From the NCBI RefSeq assembly GCF_030867145.1, contig NC_134440.1:4030001-4094000 (forward strand): DNA of 64,000 bases, read 5' to 3'. The notes beneath the pieces are model-generated. The model was not told the origin of the DNA and searched no databases. It saw nothing but the letters and a program-made list of their open reading frames with translations. Shown here piece after piece: positions 1 through 13,481 of this stretch. Made by a program: the position numbers and the translations under genes. Every line of letters starts with the position of its first letter. Position 1 is the first letter of the stretch. This DNA comes from Opisthocomus hoazin. Its lineage: Eukaryota; Chordata; Aves; Opisthocomiformes; Opisthocomidae.

Positions 1-73
1 TTTCCTCTTCTCTAATTTCAAACTGTTTTCTATAAAATGCCATAAAACTAAACATGTGGATTTTTTTCCCCAG

Positions 74-3000
74 TTATTGGTGAACAAGCAAATTGGATTA
101 AAAAGATATGAAGTGGATGGAAGAAAAGTCCTTTTTTATTTTGATGAGGTAATGACTTTGTTTCTTATAATTCTATTGCTTTTCAATGAAAGGCACATGA
201 CCAGTGGATCAGGCATCGATGCAGTGCATTGGTGTTGGTGGTCCCTCACAGACAAGGATCACCCTGCAGCTTTGTGGCTAGTTGCTTGAGCCTCTTTTGA
301 GGCAGGTGGGTGTTGTGGTTTTGGTTGGACACCAAAGCTTCATAGAGGCAGGTGATTAGCTTCAGCCCGTATACAATTTCTGGGTAAATATCACTTAGTT
401 TTTGCCACAAAATAATCTCACCTTCAGGTACAACTAGCATTGCTAAAGGGATGGAGTAAAAATGCAGTCTAATTTGGATCTCACAGTGCATACCTGAGAG
501 TGGAAGATGAGATGTCTCCTGGCTTGGTCATCAGCAATAAATTGTTAGCTAATTGTATTAGCAAGCTGGCTGATGACAGGAGTGGTGTTAGGTAAGCCAG
601 AAAATACAGCTTGAGTTTCAGGCTTGACTTTCTGAGCCTGTTGTATGGCAAGTATGTGCTTTAAAGGCCAGAGTAGAGTATTGTGTATTTTAATTTATCT
701 TGTTTGGCTTTTATTCATTGTCTTTGTCTCTGTACCTAGTAGTGGAGGTGTCTTTGTTCTCCCCAAGTGTCAAGCACAACGTGTTACATTAGGGGCACAT
801 GCTACATTTATTTGTCTCTCTCTTCACTTAAAGTGCAGTTTTTGTTACAATGAGTCTTTTACATAATTTCCTACAGATTCCTAGCCAGTGCATGACCTGT
901 GTAAAGTTTCAAGCTTATAGAGAGCATATAGTTGGGAAAACAGCTCCTGTTCCTATCAAAGTGTATGATTACTATGAGCCAGGTATGTGCCTGTTTGATT
1001 TTTGCCAGCGTTAGAGCTCTAGACGTAAGACTCAGTTGTGATTTTTCATTCTTGCTGGCCTGCAGCTTTTGAAGCAACTCGTTTCTACAACGTGAGTGAA
1101 AACAGTCCCTTGGCTCGGGAGCTCTGCGATGGGCCAACGTGCAATGAGGTGGAAAGCTCAGCCAGCCAATGGGTTGGTAAGTTGCACCAAAGCCAAGCAG
1201 ATTTTTTGGAAAAAGGGAGCCTACAGACATACTTTCCAGGAGTTCAGAACTCACAATTATATTTAGAAAAATGCTCTATTGCACTATCTGTGTTAGTGGA
1301 GGTTTTACAAAGGTTTGTGGGATAGCAGTATGAAACTTCTGACAGCCAGACCAACGTAGTCTGCTCTTCAGTCACCAAAGTGACTATTACTTGCCTCAGA
1401 GGCAAGATATAACGTATGATTCTGGAAGAACCTGCACAAGGTGAGGTGTATTAATAAACATGAAGATAAAAACTCTTTAAAGTGCAGTTTTGTTTTCTTT
1501 CTCTGAAGTATCTTGCAATAGAGTTTCACAATTAACTGTAGGAAGATTGAGCAATTTCATGCATCAGTGAAAGGAATAACTTTCCCCAGAAACTGTATGT
1601 TCCTTTCTATCCTCTGTGCCTTACAAAAAACTTGCTTTATCCTATATCTGGAACTGCTGCAATATGATTATTTCAGAAAGACAGCTTTCTTCCCAGAGCT
1701 TTTTATTCTACCAAGGCTGTAAATTCCTATGAGAAGCCTGAGGGGATTCAACATGAAAATGTACATCAGAGAAATAGAAGAAAATTGACACTCCATCTTC
1801 CCCTTCCCCATGCGATGTAAAAATACTGCTTTGGATGTTTTTGTTTGCTTTTCAGGTTTTGTTCACTCTGGACCGTGCAATAACATTTTTGGCTGCTTGG
1901 AGGATGAGTATTTTGAGCAGTGCATGTGTTCGCGAGACTGTGGCTACGATGGGGAGCCGGTGTGTGGATCCGATGGACAGATTTACCCGAACCATTGCCA
2001 GATGGAAGTAGCATCGTGCAGGAATAATACAAGGATAGAACAGATGCCCATGTCTCAATGTTCTGCGTGTAGGTTTCATTCAGTTCACTTTTCTGCTATG
2101 ATCTAGTTGCAGAACACTATAAATCCTCGTCTAAGCAAATAATAATTACATACACGTTGTAGGGGAAAAAAGGACAATTCACAAGCTTCTAGGTATTATT
2201 TTGCTATTCTCACTACAGGGGATTAAATTATAAGAGCAGCTGCCTTCCTGCTTAGATCAGAATAACTGTTTTTGTGTTCTCGTGAATACATGTTTTACCA
2301 ATCAGAATGAACTTCAGAGGAAATTAGTCGTACTGTTTTATCTGAAGTGAATAATCCTACATAAAAATGACATCCATGAAATGTAACTTTCTCTGGAGAT
2401 TCTGCATGGGCTTTCAAGATGTGCAGTGTAGTAGCTCAGCGAACAGAGTATGCCACCTCTGGAAATGCAAACATTTTCTGGAAATTCATTAACAAATTTT
2501 ATGACCAGTGCATTTATTTTTCCTTTTGTATACAGCCAAGAATTTGCCAGAAGAAAGGGAGACACACTCCCACACAGTTGAGCAACCTGGTGTTCAACAG
2601 ACTCCAGCAGGTAGTACCATACCTTTGCATTTATCCAAGACCTTTTTCTTTAGCAAGGTTAAAGCTTATCCTATCACTGTATAAAAGTATATGTGGCTCT
2701 TAAGCGTGTTTAAGTAAAGATGCTGAATTTCTTCATCTTTTCTAAAAGACAGAACATTCAGAACTCAGAAAAAATGAAGAGGTCATGGAAACTTAGGATG
2801 ATAGCTATTCACCAACAGACTAGCTCTTCTAGTCCTTTTCCTTGCAGGAAATCTTGCGTGATACCTGCTCTATTCAGTGCACATGCAAGATTTGGGTAAT
2901 TGTTCATCAGGAGTGGGCAAGTGACCCTCCTGTTTTCTCAGCCTTGGTATGTTTGAACAACACACACTCTGTCATCTGTTCTTCAACATTAAACTGGAAA

Positions 3001-6000
3001 TTTCACATTTAAATCCAGGCTGATGTAATGTGTTTCAACAAACAACTGAACAGGACCTGACAACAGACCAAACCATTGCAAGAGCTAGAATCCAGGTGGA
3101 TTAACTTTGTCTCTAGCAGTTCTGTGCAAAAATTGAGCTGGCAGTCTTGATTCTCTCAGAGCTGCTGTTTGGAATAAAGGGCCTTAGTGAGCCAAAAGGT
3201 CAGTAGATGGAATAGCCAGGAATCTGGCTGCTCATTTTATTTGGTGCTTGTATTCATACACTTTTTTCCAAGACTCATGTCGAACTTGCTCATGGCTCAC
3301 AATAAATCTCACCAAGAAGCAGTGGAGGGTCAATAGAATAGTTTGTTTCATGCTGTTTCTAGTAAATAAACTGGACTAGATTTTTCCTGGCTGCTTTCCA
3401 CTCATTAATTTTCCCCTGGCCTCTAACTTTCCTAACAAATCGGTAAAGACTCTGTGCCTTCTCATGTCCTTGTGCACCAGAGTTCAGGCTAGCATATGTG
3501 CAACATGAGAGACACCATCTTGTTCTTTGCCCTTCCTCTGCTCTGCAGAAATTGATGGACAGTTTTCTGATGAAGGTGTAAAAGCATGGTGAATATTCCA
3601 TCGTGACTGTTTCTATAGGTCATTAGTCTTACAGTGTTTACACAGAATCACAGAATGGTCGGGATTGGAAGGAACCTCTGTGGGTCACCCAGTCCAAGGC
3701 CCCTGCCGAAGCAGGGTCGCCTACAGCAGGCTGCGCAGGACCTTGTCCAGGCGGGTCTGGAATATCTCCAGAGAAGTTTAATGTCTCTCCTGTTTTCCCT
3801 CCCTTTTTTTCTGGACTTAGTGTGACTATATGTATATATATCAGATTGCTTCCTGTTGGAATAGCTGAAATGAATGCTTGTTGCCTTTTATTCTGTGCAA
3901 ATGCTATGTACTCAGCATGGAAACTCTGTTTGCAATCTGAACCCTTCAAAGCAACATTCCCAAACTGCTCTGTAGGGCACTGCTGGTATGCAAGGCCATG
4001 CTAAGTGTTTTGCTGCTGGTCTACAAAACGGGGCTGCAGTTACATTATTTTCAAATAAAAATTTGATAGTAAACATATGGTTACCTGGGAAAAAAATTGT
4101 GGAACTTGATGGTAGTCCACAATCCAAATATTTTCAGAACAGTGTTTCTGAAATAATCTACTTTAAAGTATCTGGCTAAGAAAAATAACCCTCAGGTTTC
4201 TGTTCTAAACAGACAAAAGCAATGTTGGCTTAGTGGGCTTATCAATAAGAGCAAAAGTGGAAATTCTGATTTATTTTGTGTGTGTGGCATTTTTATACAG
4301 ATGTTACATTAACAAACCTGTATGCCATAAGGGTGTGTTTGTCAAAGCACAAGCATTTAGAGTTGGCTTTGTTCTAGGATCTGTGAGTGTTCGAGTTGAG
4401 AGCCTCCTGGAAGGCAGATACTCCTCTGAACTGAGCTGTCCAAGCAGCCATGGCAGAGTGAGCATTCAGAAATAAAACTGACTAAATCCTGCATCAGGAA
4501 AAGCGCCCAGCATGTGATTTTCATTAATCCTCTAGGCTCCTCTCAGGTCAGCCACACGGTACATGAATCAAAGTTTAACAAATGAATGAATCCCTCCTTA
4601 CACACGGGTCTTATTTGGACTCACTGGTTTGTTAGCACTGAAGCATGTGATTGGTTTAAGTCGGCTCAGGTGCTCTGGGTTTCTAGTGAAGGTTCTGATG
4701 AGCCATGTGTAAATCTGTGATTTCCTAAAAGGATGCAAAACTCCAGGAGCCAAATCAAGCTTAGGGCAGGTTGGTGAAACTGCCTCAGTGTGTTAATCTT
4801 CAGGAAATACCATTTTCTTGGAGAACCGCGTGGTGTTTATATTGTCTGAAATCCTTCTGCATTTGCCATATGACTTGTGCAGGCTCGGCTTGGTTTGATC
4901 GATGCTTTCGTTGTTAGCTCTTGTCTATGTTACCCCAGCAATGGAAACGATGAGAGCCAGCTTCCTTCCAGCAAACAGTGGGGAACTTCAAAATGTGTTC
5001 GGGCTCACTCTGGCGAGCAGGCTTGCACTGTAGTTCTATATACACCAGTGAGTTTGCTAGAATAAACAACAGCTTTCGAGTTATGCTACTCAGAGTAAGC
5101 AATTGTATATAGAAGTTCCTGAAAAATCAGGGTGCAGTGCTTCTTGCAGCACCTAGCTATTGTCAAAGCACTTTAAAATGCTTTTCAAAGTCTGCAGCAG
5201 ATGATGCAGCAAGTGAGGCAGAATGGCTGAGGTTTGCTCTTAAAACTGTAGCCTGTTCTTGTACAGATGGGTAGATCTGCTTCGCACCTTTAGAAATGTT
5301 CTCTTGGCTGAGAGGGAAGTGTTCGGGGTGACAGGACTCAACTGAAGTGAAAGCCAAGGAGGGGCAGTCATGGCTGAATCCCCTTCCTCAGCTGTTCTCA
5401 CAGGTGAATTGCTGAGACTCAGAGGGATGGAACAGGTTTTTGATGAGTAGCATGGACCCACCTCTGCCTCTAAGCCTTGAAGCTCTGCCAGTATGGTTTC
5501 ACAGCCTGTTCCAGCCATAGTTGTTTGGACTGAAAGCTCCTGGAGCAGGATTTTGGTTGCTAACTGGACTGTCAGTATCTCGAGTGCCTTTCTGACTGTG
5601 GCTTTCCTGAGAATCGTTGTCATACTAGGCTACAAAAAGATGAGTGGATTTCAGAGCCTCAGGAATCCTCGGTAGCTCTGATACCATCTCTCTGATGAAG
5701 TGGTGCTTTGCTTCCATAGATCATTAAGGCTCTTCTGAAATTGCCTAGATCTTCTCTACCAAAAGTGCTAAACGGGTAGCCGACAGTGGTGGAAGACAGT
5801 ATGTTGATGTCATGGTAATGTTGTGATTCTACACATGTTTGGTGGAAGAGCAGTGTCCAGGTGTGGTGCAGTGGTCCTCAGTGGTGTCGGTGCTGCTGTG
5901 GTGTTGCCCCCTGCGCTGCTTGGAGCCGGCAGCCCACCCAGCTACAGGCTGCCTGACCCAGCAGCTCGAGCCATGCTCTTTGTACAGTTCTGCTGTAGCA

Positions 6001-7930
6001 CTTGCAAGGGCTGGTAGCTGGAAGAAAATTCTTGGTGGAATTATGATACTTTCATGTGGTGGTGGTGGTACTATTTTTTAAAAAAATTAAATGCCATCAC
6101 CCATCACTAGCTCCTAACAGGAACATCAGAGCGAACTCTGCTTCCAGGTGGAGTCAACGCGCAGCGCTCCCTGGCAGCCGCATTATTCGCAGAACTGCAG
6201 TGCTTTTAGGACTGATTGAACGGGCAGCAGGCCATTTTTCCTTTCACCCCATCGGTGTTCAGCAAACATTGGCTTAGGCACAAACATTTGGAGATGGGGG
6301 AGTGGTTTGTGTGCAACAGGAAATGTCGGCCTTTCGTCTTTGCTTTGACTCCAGTGGTGCATTCCTGGGAAGAGCGAGGTCTGTGATGTTAATTCTGTCC
6401 CTGGTGGACAGCAATCATCCATTCATAGAACGAGCTCATGATCTGGCAGATGCTCACATGGAGAAGTCCAAGAAGAAGTGAACACAGAGACTGACTCCGC
6501 TTTCAGGCAAGCGTTCCCTTACCTAGGGCTAAGCCTGTTGCTGGGAGGATGTGGGAGGCATCAGGGAAGAGCCTTCAGATATTTTATTTCCAGAGAATAA
6601 ACACTTTCAAAGACCTTGATGAGTGTTCGTCTTAAATAAAGCCAATTTTGCAGGGGAGGGAAGGAGGGGGATTTTTCCTCCCTGCAACAACTGTGTTTCA
6701 GTGATTGCTTTGGTTTGGATTAGAGCTGTGTATACTGAAAGCAAACAGGAAAGATGGACAGCTGAGCTGGCTCGAGGAACAGTTTAGAAAACAGGGACCT
6801 ACTGGTGTTCCTAGAAGTTTTATCTTGCACTCTTACCCTCTGAACAGTGAGCAATCACCCAGCATAGAGAGGCAGAGCCTGTTTTAAGTGAGATATGCAC
6901 TGAGTGACCGACCTGCCAATGTCTTAGTGCAGACTGGAGTGAACGCACGGAGGATAAACCCATGTGCCTGCCTGTGATGTGAACGTTCCTACCTTAAACA
7001 ATGGAAGGTTCTCAGTAGTATGTGGCTGTGCTAAAGCAGACATAGCTACTGCTATTTAAGGCTGAGGGAGAAGCAAATGACTTTGATGTAGGCTTCTGGC
7101 CTATTGTGCCAAAATTTTCATTCTTCTTGGGTTGAAAGGAAATCTGGCTGCTTACACTGATCTTTTTCGTGAAATGCACCAAGTAAACTGCTCCATCGCG
7201 CTCTGCCCTCTAGCTTTGTAACTTGCTTTTATAAAATGATGCCTAAAAGAGCACAAACGTTTCACATCTTCATATAGACTGGTCTCTTCTTAACTGAGGT
7301 ATGTGGCTTAGACCTAGTCAAAGGAGAGAGGTGTATTTTCAGGGTGCAGAGTAACTCATCTGTGACACCTGGTGATCCCAGAGATACCTCTTACTTTTAC
7401 CTTACTATGCAGGTCTCAGGGTGAACTCGTTCCTAACTGAAGTACCTCAGTTAATTAGATACTTTAAAATGAGACTTTGAGGTTTTTCCAAATTACATGG
7501 CCCTTTTTGCCAGTGCCCAGGTCTCAGACTGGGAAATTGAAAACTCTGATTTACAGCAGCTTTTCTCCTTGCATGTGAATCTAAGCATGCCCGAGGATGT
7601 CCTTTGACGTGTAAGCACTCGTTCAGCCCCTGATTTGCCTCCCTGATTAAAATTCCTTTCCGCTTACACCATTCCCCTTCTTTGTGATGCAATATGTGAT
7701 GCCAAAAAGCAGTTTCTTTGGCTAAAGCACAACCTGAGACTCTGGTTTCCTTCCCAGCAGAGGAAGGCCCTCCGCCACAGACAGATCTGTCTTACTACTC
7801 CTATGAATATGACCCAGACCCCTATGCCTCAGAAGCTGACGTTTTTGAGATCGTGGCAGAACTGACAACAGCAAGCACGTTAAAAGAAGTGGACAAGATT
7901 CAGGAAGAAGTGACCACGGTAGAATGGTGA
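74..7930 (+). CDS. CPAMD8: CPAMD8, C-terminal six exons (5' part outside window)
   Basis: C3 and PZP-like alpha-2-macroglobulin-domain protein 8, an extracellular member of the macroglobulin/complement family. Exons read from the sequence: 74-148, 877-982, 1066-1176, 1856-2068, 2536-2610 and 7758-7930 (stop TGA 7928-7930). All have AG/GT borders, and the phases run 0, 0-1, 1-1, 1-1, 1-1, 1-stop without conflict. The first two exons encode the end of the receptor-binding domain, including the family-typical VYDYYEP stretch. The fourth encodes a Cys-rich Kazal module (VCGSDGQIYPNHC), which is the feature that separates CPAMD8 from other macroglobulins. The last exon gives an acidic, Tyr-rich tail ending EEVTTVEW. 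The 75-bp exon at 2536-2610 is the least certain: it rests on good splice sites and matching phase, not on recalled homology. The gene converges tail-to-tail on F2RL3, as expected from synteny. Confidence 0.9.
1856..2068 (+). CDS. CPAMD8: CPAMD8 Kazal-domain exon
   Basis: This 213-bp exon starts after TTTTCAG and ends before GTAGGT. It carries a Kazal-type serine protease inhibitor module with many cysteines (GPCNNIFGC, CMCSRDCGY, PVCGSDGQIYPNHC, ASC, SQC). In Kazal domains the inhibitory loop lies before the CGSDGxxYxNxC signature, and here the residues before it are GYDGEPV. Which protease it would inhibit cannot be told from the sequence. Confidence 0.88.
2611..7757 (+). other. CPAMD8 last intron, no further exon seen
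   Basis: About 5.1 kb lies between the candidate exon 2536-2610 and the terminal exon. I see one antisense CR1 fragment (about 3644-3776), a short GTG run near 6055-6070 and AT-rich filler. The short open frames in both directions here are not flanked by convincing splice sites and resemble nothing I recognise. Confidence 0.6.
3644..3776 (-). repeat. CR1 LINE 3' fragment, antisense
   Basis: The + strand begins AGAATCACAGAATGG and continues GATTGGAAGGAACCTCTGTGGG and CCCAGTCCAAGGCCCCTGC. This is the reverse complement of the 3' end of avian CR1 elements. It is only about 130 bp and 5' truncated, as is usual for CR1. It lies in the last CPAMD8 intron. Confidence 0.9.
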
Positions 7931-8670
7931 GCAGGGGATCATACATCTGGTTCATAGTAAATCATGTCTTGGGTCAAATGTATTCAGTTCCTTGAAAGGG
8001 GCATTCTTACACCTGACTTGCTAACCTCTTTAGCAAGGAATCGGCAGGAACAAGGTCTTGCTGGCGCAGCATATAAGAGTCTTTGTGACCCGAATGTCTT
8101 CATCTCCAGCAGAATAAAAAGTGACCTTTTAAGCTTTTCTCTGCCCAGCCCCAGTGATGTTTCACAAAGATATGTAAAGGAAAAGTGACTTTTCTTCATT
8201 ATGGTCTCTTTTCAACAGAAATATATAATTTAAATGAAGAGAAGAGGCTCGGAATCAACTCCCGTATGAGTTTGTTCCTACAGACGACCTGCTGCAGAAC
8301 AGAAACCGAACGATGACTACTTCCTGATGCACTCAGAACTGTACGCTTTGCTGCCCCGCAGGGGGGGATCTGGAGCGCTAAGGGGGGACACTCAGCGTTA
8401 TTTTTCTGTCAGTTTTCCTGCCTTTTGTGCATCCTCTTTGGAGTACTTCCAAGGATGGGAGACCAATATGCTGTGCCCTCTAGGTGAGAGAAATAGGGGC
8501 TGGAATTCAAACTTATAGACCATTTCAAAGTGTTTTCTCTACTATCAGGATACTGCAAATGCCATTTCCTAGCTACATTTAGAAGCTAAGTCCAGACCTT
8601 GTGCTTAGCTGAACTGCTGTTTGAGGAAAGATGGCTGAGAAGTTTTCTTTCAAATTACAATAATAAAAAT
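7931..8670 (+). other. CPAMD8 3' UTR (inferred extent)
   Basis: The stretch follows the CPAMD8 stop codon and has no coding potential. AATAAA-type polyadenylation signals occur near 8114 and near 8661. The second is preceded by AT-rich sequence and would give a 3' UTR of about 0.75 kb. The true end cannot be fixed without transcript data. Confidence 0.45.
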
Positions 8671-11600
8671 CAGTGTGTTTTGCTAATTATGACATAGCAA
8701 GAGGCTAATCTTCCCAGCCCGAAAGTCTGCTGCACTCACAACAATGTCCCACAAGAGGAAAAACTTCCCTAGAGTCTCTGTGTTCAGGGAAGTTGTTGGG
8801 AGGTACATTTTACAAGAGAACACCGAAATCCACTGCCAGGGCTGAAAGGTCTGACTGTCCACCACGTGGCTGCAGGCTTCAGGTGGGGAGTTTGCTAGCC
8901 ATAGCAGTGGCAAGGATTAGGTGGGTGAGCTCTCTTCGTGTTGCACTATGTGCTGATGAGGGCTGCTTGCAGCCTTCTCAGCCCCTTTCCTCCTTGTAAC
9001 CCTGGCATGAAAATAAAGCTGACCCAAGGCGCAGTCCTTTTAAACGCTTGCCTGGCTTCACCAGTTGCTTTTATTCTGCTCCCACTAGGATCCCCATACA
9101 GTGGTTGTTTTGGATATGGTAATCTATGCAGAGGCTCTGGGTTTGCTGGCCAGTACGAATTGCTGGTGTCGGAGGCTGGACTCCCTTAGACTGACCTGCC
9201 CCAAGCAACGTGGTAAAACTAAAAACAAAAGCGTTGTGTTTCCAGAAGTGCAGGAGCCAAGATGTTTTGGTTTCCCTTCCTGCCTGGAGCAGCATTGTTC
9301 TCTTTGGAGGAGTTAGATGCAATTGCCTCTTGCAAAATAGCATTAATATTTTATCTTCCCACTTCTATTGTTACCAGGACCCAGAGTGGGGTGGAAACTC
9401 CTTTTGGGGGTGTTTATTGATGAATGGAAACAGGAAAAAGCCCAGCTCCATTCATTTTTAGGGCTTGTTTACACAGGAACCATGACAAGAATATATCCCA
9501 GTATAGACATTCCATTCCAGAATAAAGGCAATTTTATTCCAGAAAAATGTCCACATGGGGACAAAACGGGAGGTATCCCAGAAGCTGGGCATGTGTAGTT
9601 TCCAGTCCTTTTTTTCTGGGGCCAGATATTTGCAGAATGTAGTTGACATGGTGAAGGTCTGGGTCTCGAAGTTCCCAGAAATTTCAGAAGTGCTTTGTTG
9701 GAAGGTTTCCAAGCCTTCCTTCGTGGCTGCTCTCAGCTCTCCTCACAGGATCTTGACGTGGCTGCTGCCCATATGTACCCACTGCTTCTCAGCAGAGGTT
9801 TTTGTCACGTCTCTTCAGTGTGCGTGAACAGACCATGTCCTCACTGTGTCCACGCAGCACAGGGGAAACACTGGCGGCTGCATTCCTGTCTGGCAGGTAA
9901 ATAAATACCTTTAAACTAAATTCCATCTCCAGCAACTGGCCTGGCAGCCACTGGCTATTGTGTACACACACGGGACTGAGTCAATATTTATCCCCTGGGT
10001 AAATAACAGACCTAGTGTGAACTGCAACAAGAGGTTGGTTTTTTTCTTTTCTAAATATCAAAGCTGCACAATACAAACCCTGCTGTTTGCTGGTTCCAGC
10101 CTCAGCTGTTTAATGCTTTGAGTCTGGGAGAATGAGACTTTTAGTCACCTTGATAATGTCTAGGCAACTAGCTTCCCACAGAAGATGGGGCCTGTTCTGG
10201 ATTCTTTAGCCTCCTGTCCTCTGTCCATTTCTGGCTTTAGTTTCCTTGTCTCGTCCATTGTATGCTTTTGGATAGATATTTGAAGTCATTTTATATTGCT
10301 TGGTCCTCTCATAGATCCTTGGGTAGTCAGACAGCATCACTGGTGGGGACAAGGAGATGAAGGTAGGGAGTTTCAGCCCAGTGTTACAGCCTCAAGTTGC
10401 GTCAGGAGGTTTAGGTTGGATATTAGGAAAAATTTCTTTACTGGAAGAGTGGTCAGGCATTGGAATAAGCTGCCCAGGGAAGTGTGGAGTCCCCATCCCT
10501 GGAGGGGTTCAAAAATGTAGATATGGCATTTTGGGCCATGATTTAGTAGGCATGGTAGTGTTGGGTTGACAGTTGGACTTGATGATTTTAGAGGTCTTTT
10601 CCAACCTTAATGATTCTGTGATTCTATTACACCTGACTTCACTTTCCTCAGGCTCTGGTATGTGTAATATACCAACTCTAGATGCAGACATCTCCCCATC
10701 GTTGCCAGCTAAATAATTCCTCCTGGTGGGGCCAGCCCAACAATCATGGCCATCTTCTGTGGGGTCTTGGTGTGCTAGTGCACTCATCTGCTTCAGGCAG
10801 AGGGGTCTTGCTTCTATTTTACAATTAGAAATAAAGCCAGAGAGACGTGGACCCTCAGAAGGCCAAAGGCAGAGCAGCCTTAGCATCCTTAAACAGAGGC
10901 AGAACAGGACAGTGCATGTGAGGCAATGTGCCAGGGTTTCTGGGTCCTGGAGCCCGACTTCACCCCCAGTGCTTCTTCACAGCTTTGGCACTTTCAGGGA
11001 AATCACTAGTCCGTCTGCTCTTGGCAGTCTCCGCCTCCCCCTGGTCTTGCCACACCAAACTAGCTCCTCTCTGTAGTTTAAAAAAAAAAGGTCATTTTAT
11101 TTAAGGAATTGAATAAAGGAACCTGCAATTACACAGCTGTGGTTGACTTTTCTTCCCTATTGCAGGAGTAAAGGAGCAGGTCTCTGCCCTCTTCTCCACC
11201 CCAACTGATAGTCCCTCTGTCCATAGCTTTCCCCTGTCCCAGACTTGTTGTTCATGTTTCTTGTAATCATCATTAATTCTTATCTAGGAAAAAAATTTTC
11301 ATAGTTTTTTTTTTTTTTTCCATTCTTCAAAATCCTGCTTGGAGTACAGAAACTCCTTAGGAGTAGGTCCATGAGAACCACTGGACACAGCATAGCCTTG
11401 TCGGACTCAATGTTATTCATAGGCTTTGGCCCAGTTCTGACTCTGAAGCTTATCAGTCACACCCCCCTCCCTGAGAACACAAGGACATCTCAGCGCTGAA
11501 AACTCAGGCTCCAATTTTATGAAGACAAGCCAACTATAGTTTAGAGATAAGGAATTGGTTGGGTTTGGTTTTTTTTTCTTTTTTTCACCAAGGAAGAGAC

Positions 11601-12420
11601 CAACTCTGTGGTGGAAAGCCAGCAAGGACAGCAAACCTACTGCAGCTTTGGGCTTTGAATTGTTTCTGGCTTAGAGACATTTGCCTCTCTGACAGAGAGA
11701 TGCTCCTGCTTTCCTTTCTCTAATGGTCCCTCACTGCAGAAGGAGAAAAGTGCCAGTGGGTTTGTAAGACAGAGATTCCTACTTACTTCAAGTTGTGTTA
11801 CTGAATAGCTGCAGCAGTGCTAGTTATCAGTGATTTTTGCTTGCAACCCTTTCAATGAAATTAATATTTATATGTTTGTAACTGTACATTATGCAGAGTA
11901 ATCGTTACCATGGTATTTATTTTAAAACAATAGTTCCCTTGTTCTTTCTTGTCCAAGTGTTTTGGTCTTGCCTGTTTCCCTCCCTCTTAATCAGCCTCAG
12001 TAGAAAACAAATACCAGAAGAATGTTCAGCTTGCTTGAAAAACGTCATTGAAACAACAGCACTTGCTTTGCTGACATCAACTACTGACATTTAATGCACA
12101 ATAACCTGGTTTTCATTATTGCAAATAGATCATCTATTTAGAAAAACCTCAGCTCAGGTTGGGTTTTGGGGCCGGGTTTTGGGTTTTTTTAGTTCTTGCT
12201 ATTTCTGACTGAGTGGGAACAGCCCTAGCTATGCCAGATCTGTGCTCAGTAGCTGGCACGTCCACTGCACCCCTAGGAGATAGGCTCTAGTTTTTCACCT
12301 ACATTTCACCCCCGCGCATACATGTACACACAAACAGTTTTATGACCCTTTTTGTTTTGTTCACACAAATCTTAGCAAGTCAGAATCCAGAAAAGGGCTT
12401 ATTTTAGACTCTGGTAAATA
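8671..12420. other. Intergenic stretch between CPAMD8 and F2RL3
   Basis: I see no supported gene in these 3.7 kb. It holds one sense CR1 copy (about 10389-10628), a poly-T run near 11305-11320 and mixed-composition sequence. Short open frames occur on both strands with no splice context or recognisable domain. Confidence 0.6.
10389..10628 (+). repeat. CR1 LINE 3' end, sense
   Basis: The copy contains the CR1 3' hallmarks in order: GGTTTAGGTTGGATATTAGG, AAATTTCTTTACTGGAAGAG, GCTGCCCAGGGAAGTG, CCATCCCTGGAGGGGTTC, GTTGGACTTGATGATTTTAG and the ending CCAACCTTAATGATTCTGTG followed by ATTCTATT. It is about 240 bp and 5' truncated. The mismatches to the family pattern that I remember suggest an old copy. 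Confidence 0.95.
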
Positions 12421-13481
12421 TTTTATTAAAAGCTGATTTTAAGACAATCGTGTTTGCCTCTTCTTATTCATATTGTAGGCTGTACTTTTGTTTGACCACA
12501 GGTTATGGTGAGGACAGAAGTCATGTCTGTACCAGTAAAACTAAAGAATTCAGGAACTCCAAGGAGGCTTATCACTCGTTTTCTACCTTGCTGCTTACTG
12601 GGATATGCCCTAGTTGCGCCTGAGAGATGAGCTGGCTGCATTTTGTCAGGTTTGCAACAGGTTCCAATAAACAACAGGCTTGGTCACATGTTCCATAAGA
12701 AACAGCTCTTGAATTGTGTGTGACACTACACAAAAGAAGGGTGCAGTTCTAGAGTGAGGGTTTTCTTAATTACTTCTTTCAATATTTCCCATCAAGAGAC
12801 ATAATAATCTTTTTAAAAATCCATTCATACAATTTTTGCCCCAAAGAAATTATGGATGCCATAAATAGGGATGAGCGAATGGGATTTTTACACTTGTTAC
12901 CAGCAATGAGCTGATATTACTGTGGTGTTGCTTATTTGTCAAGCCAAGAATGTATTTGCTAGAAAAGCCAGTGCTTTACATTCTCTTGACAGAATATTTT
13001 AGTTCAGGAGAGTACCTTTCACATAGGTACCTCCTAGTACTTTTGAAATGTTTAGAAATTTGGTTTTGCAAGCGCCTGTTCTTTTTCAGTTTTAGGTGAA
13101 GGGATTATGCATTCAAGGACAGCAAGCAAGTCAGTAGCAGAAAAAGAAACAGAACACAAATAGCCATCAGTCTGCAAGATGTAGGTGTATTGGCAAGAGC
13201 ATCCCTGGGAATATGTGACCAGATGTGAAGTTGCATGCGGTGTCCCAGTAACAGATCCATACATGTTCAGCTCTCCACATCTTGACTGGACTCCTCACCT
13301 CTCAAAGAATCCCATGGCCCAGGTTTATTCAGTTTTAGCTGTGCAGGCAGGAGAAAGGACTTGTCTTCTGGGAAATACTGCTCACTGCTCTGGATGAAAC
13401 TTGTGGGATCCCAGACTTGTCTTCATCTCATCCCCGATGCACGTTTTGAGTGCCTTGGGAGCAGGGAGCTGGGATGGAGGC
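12421..13481 (-). other. F2RL3 3' UTR (inferred)
   Basis: The stretch lies downstream of the F2RL3 stop on the minus strand. An AATAAA on the minus strand (TTTATT on +) near 12421-12428 is the nearest good polyadenylation signal and would give a 3' UTR of about 1 kb. No coding frame is supported. Confidence 0.4.
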
